A DNA stretch of 64,000 nt from Bacteroides sp. (GTDB lineage Bacteria > Bacteroidota > Bacteroidia > Bacteroidales > Bacteroidaceae): contig JALCME010000012.1 in the NCBI GenBank assembly GCA_022648295.1, forward strand, positions 1 to 64,000, given 5' to 3'. Shown here piece by piece: positions 44,471-52,015 of this stretch. Numbering within the stretch: position 1 is the stretch's first letter; each line of letters opens with the position of its first letter. A program made the position numbers and the translations under genes. Under the pieces are notes generated by a model. That model did not search any database and was not told where the DNA came from. It was given only the letters and a program-made list of their open reading frames with translations.

Positions 44471-44499
44471 TTCTTAAAATTTCAATTGTTTTACTGGGA

Positions 44500-44507
44500 C
44501 AAAAGTA
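44500..44507 (-). promoter_or_regulatory. -7 box for the SDR gene
   Basis: Plus-strand CAAAAGTA is TACTTTTG on the minus strand, 30 bp upstream of the SDR start codon. Exact match to TAnnTTTG. Confidence 0.5.
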
Positions 44508-44566
44508 AGTGATATGAAGTCGTTGTACTTTGTTTAAAAGTCTAAATATGCTTTGTTCAAAAGTCC

Positions 44567-44806
44567 TTAATTCAATGCGTAGTAAATGCCTGACTCATCT
44601 TTGTACTGTGTTATCTTACCCTCTTGCAGCAATTGGATGAGGGCTAGACATAATTCTGTATTTTCTAATAAAGTGAAACCCTGCAGCTCACTGAAAGAGT
44701 AGTGCTGCGTTTGCTTCATGATATTAAATACTTTTCTGCTATTTGTTTTGATTATCTCTTTGCCAGCTATCATATGCTTAATATGCTTTAAATTAAAATT
44801 CTGCAT
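44567..44806 (-). CDS. Small hypothetical protein, possibly winged-helix
   Basis: 79 aa as opened; the Met at residue 12 (MIAGKEIIKTN) may be the real start. The segments SRKVFNIMKQTQHYSFSELQ, ENTELCLALIQLLQEGKITQ and a final GIYYALN look like helices followed by a two-stranded wing. This suggests a small winged-helix DNA-binding or protein-binding module. No family recognised. It is isolated between the SDR and pabC genes. Confidence 0.5.
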   Translation of the reverse strand: MQNFNLKHIKHMIAGKEIIKTNSRKVFNIMKQTQHYSFSELQGFTLLENTELCLALIQLLQEGKITQYKDESGIYYALN

Positions 44807-44901
44807 AAAATAGGGAAGTATTAAGCATATAATGGTGTTCTGATGGGCTGTAAGAATGTTCTATTTATTTTAGTTTGTATATAATAAGAGAAATTAGAGT
44901 T

Positions 44902-45516
44902 CTAAAATGATATTCGCGTTTGGTTGACAGGCAGGCAGATTTCTCCGAAGAGGATCATGGCATTGAATAAGGCAATTTGCTGGAAAGAATAGAGAGTGTC
45001 TATCGTCAGCGTCCTTTCAACAAGTATTTCTTTCTCTAACAGACTGGCTCTTTGGGTACCTTTTAATAATGGAGCGGAAGGAGTGTACCAGTGTGTTCCG
45101 TCGAATAGGGCAATGTTGGCAATGGAGGTATCCGTAAGAAGCCCATTTTTTATGATGAGGATATCGTCTGCTTCTCCGCGTTGAGTATGGAGCTTGCTCA
45201 ACAGGCTACGGTCGACACTTTTGTATGAGTAACTGATTTCATTACAATTGATGAGCTTTAATGTGTGTATGGGGTGAAGCAGGTAGGGAGCGTAGGTGAT
45301 TTCTTTAACGGAGTGGGAATAGAGCACCCGACATTTGATTCTGTTTGAGGTATTCCATTCTTCTTGAGGCGTGGGAATTTTTATAAAGTTAGCCAAATCA
45401 ATAGGTTGGCTGTCTTTGTAGAATTCGGCACGCGTATCATTGAAGCGTTGATTGTGGTAAGGCAGATTGTATATCTGTCCGTTTTCTATTCGTATGGTTT
45501 CAATAAATTGGCACAT
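44902..45516 (-). CDS. pabC: Aminotransferase class IV, probable aminodeoxychorismate lyase
   Basis: 204 aa, a short class IV PLP enzyme. The N-terminal ETIRIENGQIYNLPYHNQRF contains the conserved ring of residues, KLINCNEISYSYKSVDRSLL holds the PLP lysine region, and LIIKNGLLTDTSIANIALFD is the cofactor-binding stretch. Shorter than typical PabC (about 270 aa), but this compact form is usual in Bacteroides. Its start overlaps the end of pabB by 17 bp, which supports a role in p-aminobenzoate synthesis for folate. Confidence 0.8.
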   Translation of the reverse strand: MCQFIETIRIENGQIYNLPYHNQRFNDTRAEFYKDSQPIDLANFIKIPTPQEEWNTSNRIKCRVLYSHSVKEITYAPYLLHPIHTLKLINCNEISYSYKSVDRSLLSKLHTQRGEADDILIIKNGLLTDTSIANIALFDGTHWYTPSAPLLKGTQRASLLEKEILVERTLTIDTLYSFQQIALFNAMILFGEICLPVNQTRISF

Positions 45517-46483
45517 ATACCTTTTGAATCATTTCGTTGTATTCATCTTTTGCTTGACTTTGGAAAGTGATGCCTCCACCACTCTTAAAAAAGAACTTAC
45601 CGGCCTGCTCTTCAATGAAACGGATCATTACGGTAGTATCAAGTGAACTTCCATCAAAATATCCTGCAATTCCAGTATAAAATCCTCGTTGATAAGTTTC
45701 GGCCTGTCGGATAATATCCACTGTCTTTCTTTTGGGAGCTCCGGTGATGGAACCTGCAGGAAGTAGTTTGAAAAGGATTTCGCCGAGATGATGTTGATAT
45801 TGGTTAGGAAGTTCACCTGTAATTTCTGTACTGGTTTGCAATATTCTGCCCCTATTTGTGGCTATTTCATCCGTGTATCGGTAACGATCTACACGAACAT
45901 GTTTGGCCACCATGCTTAAATCGTTACGGATGAGATCGGTAATTGTAGCATGTTCGGCCATTTCTTTCGGATTATCTAATAACTGTTGTGCAGCATCTGG
46001 CAGGGTGGCATCAATGGTGCCTTTCATGGGGTAACTATGAATGAGTCCGTTATGAATGCGGACAAATATTTCCGGTGAAAAACAGACGAATTGGCCCTTG
46101 AGCCATATTTTATAAGAAGCTGTGGAGCGAATGAAAATGTCTTTGAGGGTGAGGTTCGTTTTTACCTGTGTACTGCATGTCAGATTGGTGAGAAAACTGT
46201 TACCGATCAGGATATTGTTGCGTACAATATTAAATGATCGCAGATAGTCATTAAATGAAATAGGGGTAGGTGTCCACGTTATTGTTTGTTGGGGAGCTTT
46301 GCCAAGCTGTGAATAATTACTTTGTCCGTTGAAGTGGTAAAGTAGTTCGTCGGGATTTATTTGTGCAACCTCTTCAATGTAGTTACAGTCTTGTGTATAA
46401 TTAATGAGGCAGATAAAAGCTTTGCCCGTTTTGCTTAATTGGTTAATGCGTTGAATAGCTTCCTGTCTATTGTAAGTTTGCAT
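45500..46483 (-). CDS. pabB: Aminodeoxychorismate synthase component I
   Basis: 327 aa, chorismate-binding enzyme domain without the long N-terminal region of TrpE. Key motifs: SYPMKGTIDATLPDAAQQLL, EHATITDLIRNDLSMVAKHV, LLPAGSITGAPKRKTVDIIR and FKSGGGITFQSQAKDEYNEM near the end. It amidates chorismate to 4-amino-4-deoxychorismate with a glutamine amidotransferase subunit that is not encoded here. Paired with the lyase gene downstream. Confidence 0.88.
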   Translation of the reverse strand: MQTYNRQEAIQRINQLSKTGKAFICLINYTQDCNYIEEVAQINPDELLYHFNGQSNYSQLGKAPQQTITWTPTPISFNDYLRSFNIVRNNILIGNSFLTNLTCSTQVKTNLTLKDIFIRSTASYKIWLKGQFVCFSPEIFVRIHNGLIHSYPMKGTIDATLPDAAQQLLDNPKEMAEHATITDLIRNDLSMVAKHVRVDRYRYTDEIATNRGRILQTSTEITGELPNQYQHHLGEILFKLLPAGSITGAPKRKTVDIIRQAETYQRGFYTGIAGYFDGSSLDTTVMIRFIEEQAGKFFFKSGGGITFQSQAKDEYNEMIQKVYVPIY

Positions 46484-46506
46484 TCTACCGTTCGTTGTTT
46501 ATCATT

Positions 46507-47013
46507 TTATTGAAAGAGCCTGATTTTGTCTACGTCAATCTCAAAATTGGGGGTATAGATGCCTTTGCCCATATTCTCTTTTATTTCTTCTTTACTCCAG
46601 AAGCGACCTCCATCCAATTCTTCACTGGGATGGATTTCCCCATCGTAAATGGTTTTGTGGACAAATACCAATTCTCTTTCTCTGGCGGATTCAAAAATGT
46701 AATGGGTTACTGTTTCGGGAATAAATTCGCTGAAGCCTAGTTCTTCCTGTACTTCCCGTTTTAGAGCATTTTCCACACTCTCACCGAGATCAACATGTCC
46801 ACCGACCGAAGTATCCCATTTATTCGGTTGTATGTCTTTCCAACTTGGTCGTTTTTGTAAGTAAAGCTCACCTTTGGAATTGAACACATGCAAGTGTACA
46901 ACAGGGTGAAGCAGTTTGCTCCCATTGTGGCATTCACCGCGTGTGGCTGATCCTATAATATTTCCCTGTTCGTCGACAATGGGGAATTGTTCCTGGTTAT
47001 TATCACTGTTCAT
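46507..47013 (-). CDS. NUDIX hydrolase
   Basis: 168 aa. The Nudix box spans GGHVDLGESVENALKREVQE plus ELGF, with all Glu/Arg ligands in place. The N-terminus (FPIVDEQGNIIGSATRGECH) and length resemble isopentenyl-diphosphate isomerase-like Nudix proteins of the YfcD type, so a pyrophosphate substrate is likely but not defined. 23 bp upstream of pabB on the same strand. Confidence 0.85.
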   Translation of the reverse strand: MNSDNNQEQFPIVDEQGNIIGSATRGECHNGSKLLHPVVHLHVFNSKGELYLQKRPSWKDIQPNKWDTSVGGHVDLGESVENALKREVQEELGFSEFIPETVTHYIFESARERELVFVHKTIYDGEIHPSEELDGGRFWSKEEIKENMGKGIYTPNFEIDVDKIRLFQ

Positions 47014-47030
47014 TATTTTATCTTAATTAA

Positions 47031-47423
47031 TTATCTTGTTGCTAAAAGTGTTTTGATTTGTTGAATCTTATTTCGCCTATCTATAGAGAAGGTTTTGCTT
47101 TTAATATCTAATTTTTGAAATAGGTAAAGTGATTTTCTTAATAAGTCTACTTTTATTTCACCATTCTTTATTAATGCATCCTGATATAAAAGCTCTGCAA
47201 GCATTTGCATTCTACTTTCCTGTTCGTTTTCCTTATATTGAGAGATTGAGGCATCTATTGTACTAATATTATTTTCATAATAGTATTGAGAAGAACGAAA
47301 GTAAGTGCTATATAAAATTTGTATCTCTTTTTCGGAGTTCTCTTTTCCTCTTTTACTTAAAAAGAGACTAATGTCTTCGAGAAACTGAGTAAGCAGGCGT
47401 AATATATAATCTTCTTCAATCAT
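47031..47423 (-). CDS. Hypothetical helical protein
   Basis: 130 aa, almost entirely alpha-helical by appearance (DYILRLLTQFLEDISLFLSK, RMQMLAELLYQDALI, LLRKSLYLFQKLDIKSK), hydrophilic, with no signal peptide or membrane span. Recalls small TPR-like accessory proteins but no family is recognised. 17 bp upstream of the NUDIX gene, probably cotranscribed. Confidence 0.6.
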   Translation of the reverse strand: MIEEDYILRLLTQFLEDISLFLSKRGKENSEKEIQILYSTYFRSSQYYYENNISTIDASISQYKENEQESRMQMLAELLYQDALIKNGEIKVDLLRKSLYLFQKLDIKSKTFSIDRRNKIQQIKTLLATR

Positions 47424-47504
47424 TATTTGTATTAGACTTTATATGGTAAAAGTTTTGAAAGGTTATTGTAAAAGCTAATATTTTCATCCCAGATATTTTA
47501 TTTT

Positions 47505-48734
47505 TTAAGGAATTAGTAGTGAGGAATCTCCATAACTCAAAAATCGAAAGTTGTGACCTAGCGCATAATCGTAGATTGTTCGCCAGTTCCCCTTTACAAA
47601 AGCCGAAACCAGTAATAAGAGCGTGCTTTGCGGTTGATGAAAGTTGGTGACCATAGCCTTAACTATTTTATAATCATATCCGGGAGCTATAATAATTTGT
47701 GTGCTGGTATGCAAAGCTTCCATATGACTATTATTCAAATAGTTGAGTATGGCTTTTAAAGCTTCCGTGGCAGGAATGTTCTGAAACTCTGTTTCTGTCT
47801 CATAAGGTTGCCATTGTTTAACATGGAGTTCTTCATCGGTGGCTTCTGGATTGCGGAGCAATGTGACACCAATGTGGTATAAACTTTCCAATGTGCGCAC
47901 TGAAGTAGTGCCTACAGCAACGGCTTGTGCTTCATGGGTAATTAGCTTTTCAATGGTCTTGCGGGAGACTGAAATGTACTCCGTATGCATTTCGTGCCCT
48001 TCTATTTCTTCGCTTTTTACCGGTTTGAAAGTTCCTGCACCCACATGCAATGTTAGTTCCTCAAGATCAATGCCTTTATCTTGTAGAGCATCCAATACAC
48101 GTGGGGTGAAATGGAGACCAGCTGTTGGAGCGGCGACCGAACCTTTTATTTTGGAGTAAACGGTTTGATAAGTTTCTTTATCGCTTTCTTGGGTTTCGCG
48201 GTTGAGATAGGGTGGAATGGGGAGTTCTCCGAAAGTTTCAAGTATATCTGCAAATGTGATTTCCGGATTATTCCAGTGAAAATCAATCCAGTGACTAGTA
48301 CCCTGGCACTTGCCACGGGAAGCGGTTAAAATTATTTTTTGTCCTTTTACTTCCATATCACGCTGAAGAATTCCCTCTTTCCACTTTTTGAGATTACCTA
48401 TCATGCAAAGCCAGGCTGCATGTTCTGTCTGTTGGAAGTTGAGGACATAATCATTGGGTGAAATGGGTTCCAGGCAAAAGACTTCAATCAAAGCTCCGGT
48501 TTCTTTGCGAAAATGTAATCGTGCCTGAATAACTTTGGTATTATTGAAAATCATTAAACTCCCTTTAGGTAAATAGGAAGGAAGGGAGGTGAAAATATCT
48601 TCGCTTACTTCGCCGTGACGGTAGAGCAGAAGTTTAGACTGATCTCGTACAGGAAGTGGAAATTTGGCGATTCTTTCATTAGGTAACGGATAGTTGAAAT
48701 CACTAATATGGATATGCTTTGGATTTTCTTTCAT
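47505..48734 (-). CDS. queA: S-adenosylmethionine:tRNA ribosyltransferase-isomerase
   Basis: 409 aa. It adds the ribosyl moiety of SAM to 7-aminomethyl-deazaguanine in tRNA during queuosine synthesis. Motifs: FNYPLPNERIAKFPLPVRDQ at the N-terminus, LMIFNNTKVIQARL, SVAAPTAGLHFTPRVLDAL, LTLHVGAGTFKPVKSEEIEG and VTNFHQPQSTLLLLVSAFVK. About 60 residues longer than E. coli QueA, as in other Bacteroidetes. No preQ1 riboswitch seen upstream. -7 box at 48756-48763. Confidence 0.92.
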   Translation of the reverse strand: MKENPKHIHISDFNYPLPNERIAKFPLPVRDQSKLLLYRHGEVSEDIFTSLPSYLPKGSLMIFNNTKVIQARLHFRKETGALIEVFCLEPISPNDYVLNFQQTEHAAWLCMIGNLKKWKEGILQRDMEVKGQKIILTASRGKCQGTSHWIDFHWNNPEITFADILETFGELPIPPYLNRETQESDKETYQTVYSKIKGSVAAPTAGLHFTPRVLDALQDKGIDLEELTLHVGAGTFKPVKSEEIEGHEMHTEYISVSRKTIEKLITHEAQAVAVGTTSVRTLESLYHIGVTLLRNPEATDEELHVKQWQPYETETEFQNIPATEALKAILNYLNNSHMEALHTSTQIIIAPGYDYKIVKAMVTNFHQPQSTLLLLVSAFVKGNWRTIYDYALGHNFRFLSYGDSSLLIP

Positions 48735-48755
48735 TTTTTTCCCCCTTTATCGTTG

Positions 48756-48763
48756 CAAAAGTA
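48756..48763 (-). promoter_or_regulatory. -7 box for queA
   Basis: Plus-strand CAAAAGTA is TACTTTTG on the minus strand, 21 bp before the queA start, an exact TAnnTTTG match. Confidence 0.5.
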
Positions 48764-48804
48764 CGGATAATTAGGCAGAATAGGATAATCAGGGAAATAT
48801 TTCC

Positions 48805-48812
48805 TAACTTTG
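48805..48812 (+). promoter_or_regulatory. -7 box for the DUF2027-Smr gene
   Basis: TAACTTTG matches TAnnTTTG. It leaves a leader of about 110 nt before the ATG at 48930, longer than neighbouring genes, with no hairpin that stands out. Confidence 0.45.
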
Positions 48813-48929
48813 TCCTTGATATAGGGTTTGCAAGGTAATACTCTGTGCCCTGAAATAGGTGTTATTGTTATTTTGCGGATGGTTTAAATAATAGCCATCA
48901 CTTGATTTAATTAAAAAAATGATAGTGAG

Positions 48930-50072
48930 ATGAAAATAGGAGATAAAGTTCGTTTCCTGAATGAAGTTGGAGGCGGTGTTGTGAAGGGCTTTCAAGGGAA
49001 AAATATCGTATTGGTGGAAGATTCTGATGGTTTTGATATCCCTATGCCTATACATGAATGTGTAGTGATTGATACGGATGATTATAATATGTCCAGACCT
49101 TTGCCTAAAGTTAATTCCGAGAAAAATAATGAGTATTCAGCCCGCGTAGGAAAGAGTGCTGCCGTAAGAGAAAAAGAAGAAACAAAGGGAGAATCTGATA
49201 AAAACAGAACTACTTTTGAAGTAAATGATGCTTCTAAGTTCCGTACGCCGGTGTTGCGCCAGCCAGAAATGCGTGGAGGAGACATACTGAATGTATATCT
49301 TGCTTTTGTCCCTGTTGATATTAAGGCAGTCAGCACTACTCCTTTTGAATCTTATCTTGTTAATGACAGCAACTATTTTCTTTATTACACTTATTTATGT
49401 GCAGAAGGAAAGGCATGGAGTGTTCATTCTCACGGTTTAGTGGAACCTAACACGAAAATCTTTTTAGAAGAATTTGAAAAATCGGACCTTAATGACCGAG
49501 AACATGTAGCTGTTCAGCTGATTGCTTTCAAAGATAACCGCTCTTTTTCTTTAAAGCCTGTTGTGAGTGTCGAGTTGCGTATTGATGTAGTGAAATTCTA
49601 TAAATTGCATACTTTCCTTGACTCTGATTTCTTTGAAATGCCTTCTCTTATTTATGAAGTGGTTAAGAATGATATTCCAGCTAAAGAGATTTATGTTTCT
49701 GCTCAAGAATTGCAGTCTGCATTGCTGGAAAAAAGGAGTGCAGATGCTAACCCTGTACAGCAGCCTGAGCTGAAGCATGGGGGGCAAAAGAATGTTATTG
49801 AAGTGGATCTTCATATAAATGAATTATTGGATGACACTGGAGGAATGAGTAATCGTGAAATTCTTGATTACCAGCTTGCTAAGTTTTGTGAGGTTATGGA
49901 ACAATATAAAAATAAACGTGAGCAACGCATAGTGTTTATTCATGGTAAAGGAGATGGAGTATTGCGCAAGGCTCTTTTAGATGAGTTGAAACGCAAATAT
50001 TCTAAGTGTAGGCATCAGGATGCTTCGTTCCAAGAATATGGTTTTGGAGCCACAATGGTAACTATAAAATAG
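48930..50072 (+). CDS. DUF2027 protein with C-terminal Smr domain
   Basis: 380 aa. The N-terminal barrel ([20 protein letters not shown]) and the middle part (about 110-260, [20 protein letters not shown]) fit DUF2027. Residues 290-380 are an Smr domain: [13 protein letters not shown], then [20 protein letters not shown] with the conserved HGKG loop and a C-terminal [10 protein letters not shown]. Smr domains are known as nucleases or nucleic-acid binders related to MutS2; here the substrate is unknown. Usual Bacteroidales architecture. Confidence 0.88.
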   Translation: MKIGDKVRFLNEVGGGVVKGFQGKNIVLVEDSDGFDIPMPIHECVVIDTDDYNMSRPLPKVNSEKNNEYSARVGKSAAVREKEETKGESDKNRTTFEVNDASKFRTPVLRQPEMRGGDILNVYLAFVPVDIKAVSTTPFESYLVNDSNYFLYYTYLCAEGKAWSVHSHGLVEPNTKIFLEEFEKSDLNDREHVAVQLIAFKDNRSFSLKPVVSVELRIDVVKFYKLHTFLDSDFFEMPSLIYEVVKNDIPAKEIYVSAQELQSALLEKRSADANPVQQPELKHGGQKNVIEVDLHINELLDDTGGMSNREILDYQLAKFCEVMEQYKNKREQRIVFIHGKGDGVLRKALLDELKRKYSKCRHQDASFQEYGFGATMVTIK

Positions 50073-50073
50073 A

Positions 50074-50114
50074 AAAACGAAAAGAATGCCCTATAAAAAC
50101 ATTCTCCTCGTTTT
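50074..50114. terminator. Bidirectional intrinsic terminator between convergent genes
   Basis: AAAACGA (50074-50080) plus AGAATG (50083-50088) pair with CATTCT (50100-50105) plus TCGTTTT (50108-50114), with a 2-nt internal mismatch and an 11-nt loop. The A- and T-rich ends supply U-tracts on either strand. It sits just after the DUF2027-Smr stop. Confidence 0.6.
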
Positions 50115-50122
50115 ACTTATTT

Positions 50123-50152
50123 AATCAAAAAGGATTACCGATAAGTTATCGG
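50123..50152 (-). terminator. Terminator of the small exported protein gene
   Basis: CCGATA (50138-50143) pairs with TATCGG (50147-50152) around AGT. On the minus strand the stem is followed by TAATCCTTTTT, compatible with termination 10 bp after the gene at 50162. Confidence 0.45.
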
Positions 50153-50161
50153 AGTGAAATA

Positions 50162-50515
50162 TTATTTCACTTCGATACCTTTGTTTTGTAGAGTGATGTT
50201 AAGCACTTTTGCATAGTCAGCGTATTGCTTGTCTGTCAGTGCTTTTTTCATCAGTTTCAAGTTCCCGTAAACTGCATTGTGAAGCAATTCTTCATGATCC
50301 TTCTTGGAAGATGATACACGCTCCATCTGAGTACTGAAGTATTCGCAAATGTTTGCTACTTCTTCGTGTTGATCAGAAGACAAGTTTAAATACTTGCTCA
50401 GTTTACTTACATTGATGTTTCCATCCCATTTTGCAGTAGTAGGTTGATTACCTGCTGCAAATGTTGTAGCAGTCAGGCAGACTGCTGCCACTAATGTTAA
50501 TCCTAAACGTTTCAT
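50162..50515 (-). CDS. Small exported hypothetical protein
   Basis: 117 aa from the ATG at 50515; a longer frame starts 36 bp upstream but lacks a signal at its N-terminus. Signal peptide MKRLGLTLVAAVCLTATTFA, then a helical mature part (ISVSKLSKYLNLSS-like region, then QHEEVANICEYFSTQMERVS, KLMKKALTDKQYADYAKVLN). The pattern resembles small periplasmic helical proteins of the Spy/CpxP kind in Bacteroides, without their LTxxQ motif being exact. Function unknown. -7 box CAAAGATA (minus-strand TATCTTTG) at 50619-50626. Confidence 0.65.
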   Translation of the reverse strand: MKRLGLTLVAAVCLTATTFAAGNQPTTAKWDGNINVSKLSKYLNLSSDQHEEVANICEYFSTQMERVSSSKKDHEELLHNAVYGNLKLMKKALTDKQYADYAKVLNITLQNKGIEVK

Positions 50516-50923
50516 AATACCTACTTTTAAATTTGTTATACCTAAAAACATTAAAATAAAAATCTAATACCTATTAAAAACAATTCTAAGCGCTTAGTTC
50601 TTTTTCTTTTTACCTCTGCAAAGATAAAAATATGTTTTATAACATAGAAATAAAAGAAGGGAAAAGTGTATCTTAAACAATCATTTCTTGATATAGATCA
50701 ATTTTGAGCTATTATTTTGCTTGCTATTTACTCTTTTTGTAATGTCAATGTAATATCGTTATCGGACACATTTAATCATAATGGTAGTAGTATGGCTTTT
50801 TCTGGATTAAAAAGATATGGCCTTGGTGAGGCTTGTGAATTTGTAATGCAGACTATGAAGGTATTGCAGATATTGTTGTGAGGAACGGAAAATAGAAACT
50901 TAAGTTTTTGTCACAGGTTCGGA
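50516..50923. other. Intergenic region upstream of the small exported protein gene
   Basis: 408 bp. It holds the -7 box at 50619-50626 for the minus-strand gene, giving a leader of about 95 nt. Between 50640 and 50923 I see no gene, hairpin or repeat worth naming; it is AT-rich with only short open frames. Confidence 0.5.
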
Positions 50924-51994
50924 TTATTGGTAAAAATATTGGTCTGGTAATTGTATCGTTGCTTTTGTTTCCGAGCTGACACCCACAAAGCCAATGCCCC
51001 CTTTTACATTGCTCGGAAGAATCACCGGTTCCATGATTGTCTCATCATAGTCATCTGATTCCAGACAATTTAGGGCTTTAAGGTATTGGTATTCTTCCTC
51101 GGTGATGCTGCGTATGTGTATTATGGCAGATTCTTTAATATAGTATGTATATTGTATTTGTCCAAAATCGGATATATATATGTTATTGTCGGCATAGACT
51201 TTTAAGGTATAAGTAGTATTGGCGAAACGGTGATCTGTGAATATATTATATTTATTAGTTATATTGGTTATGAAAATTCCGTTATCTTCATCATCTTCAG
51301 TAGTAGGATGTCCGTCGGTTAATACTCTATCTGCTCTATTAATAATATCCATGTCTTGATGCGTGATTATAGTTGTATCATTATTCATCTCGTTTTTTCC
51401 TGCTTCGGTTATGGCATATTGAATATTGAGCCGATAGTAGTTTGTTTCGTTTGGACGGTCCTGAATCGCTATATTGAATTGGCGGAACCAACTCCACGAA
51501 TCATATTCCTTAATATAAGCTAAACAAGTATCTACTTGAACGGAATTTACTGGTTGGGGAACAGTTACTTCTGCTGATGCGTGATACTGCCCTTCTTCTG
51601 CTGAAGCTTCGAGACGTAATACATCACCAGGCTTAAAGAGAGAGGTTAAACGAAATTTCTTTTGTCTGGCGGACTCCGGTAATGATGAGCCATCTTGGTT
51701 TTGTGAATCCGGTAATGGTACTGTTTGGGCTGTCTCCGCATTCTTGCCATTTATATATAAAGTTAATGTAGCATCTTCTATATGCTTCACATTCTGCGTA
51801 TTACTTAAGTTGAGGTATACAAAATTCTCTTTTTCGCCTGCATTAAGCAATGCATTCAATATAAGCTGTGGATTTTGTTTTTTAGGTTCGTAAGGTATTT
51901 CATTCTCACAGGCGGAAAAAACACTTGCGATACTTATATATATAATAAAGAGTAGAAGTAGGCGGTGCTGAACGTTAATAATTAGTCTTTTCAT
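50924..51994 (-). CDS. DUF4249 lipoprotein
   Basis: 356 aa. The leader LLLFIIYISIASVFSAC gives the lipobox. PYEPKKQNPQLILNALLNAG and FVYLNLSNTQNVKHIEDATL are the typical DUF4249 start, with a beta-sandwich-like remainder. DUF4249 proteins are regularly encoded next to TonB-dependent receptors of the sigma/anti-sigma type in Bacteroidetes, as here, and are presumed surface or periplasmic partners of the receptor. Gap to the receptor gene 21 bp. Confidence 0.85.
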   Translation of the reverse strand: MKRLIINVQHRLLLLFIIYISIASVFSACENEIPYEPKKQNPQLILNALLNAGEKENFVYLNLSNTQNVKHIEDATLTLYINGKNAETAQTVPLPDSQNQDGSSLPESARQKKFRLTSLFKPGDVLRLEASAEEGQYHASAEVTVPQPVNSVQVDTCLAYIKEYDSWSWFRQFNIAIQDRPNETNYYRLNIQYAITEAGKNEMNNDTTIITHQDMDIINRADRVLTDGHPTTEDDEDNGIFITNITNKYNIFTDHRFANTTYTLKVYADNNIYISDFGQIQYTYYIKESAIIHIRSITEEEYQYLKALNCLESDDYDETIMEPVILPSNVKGGIGFVGVSSETKATIQLPDQYFYQ

Positions 51995-52015
51995 ATTATA
52001 AGTCTGCTTTTTCTA

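Noticed and set aside
48735..48929. preQ1 riboswitch near queA
   Set aside because: No C-rich loop and A-rich tail pattern was found; the region is explained by two divergent promoters.
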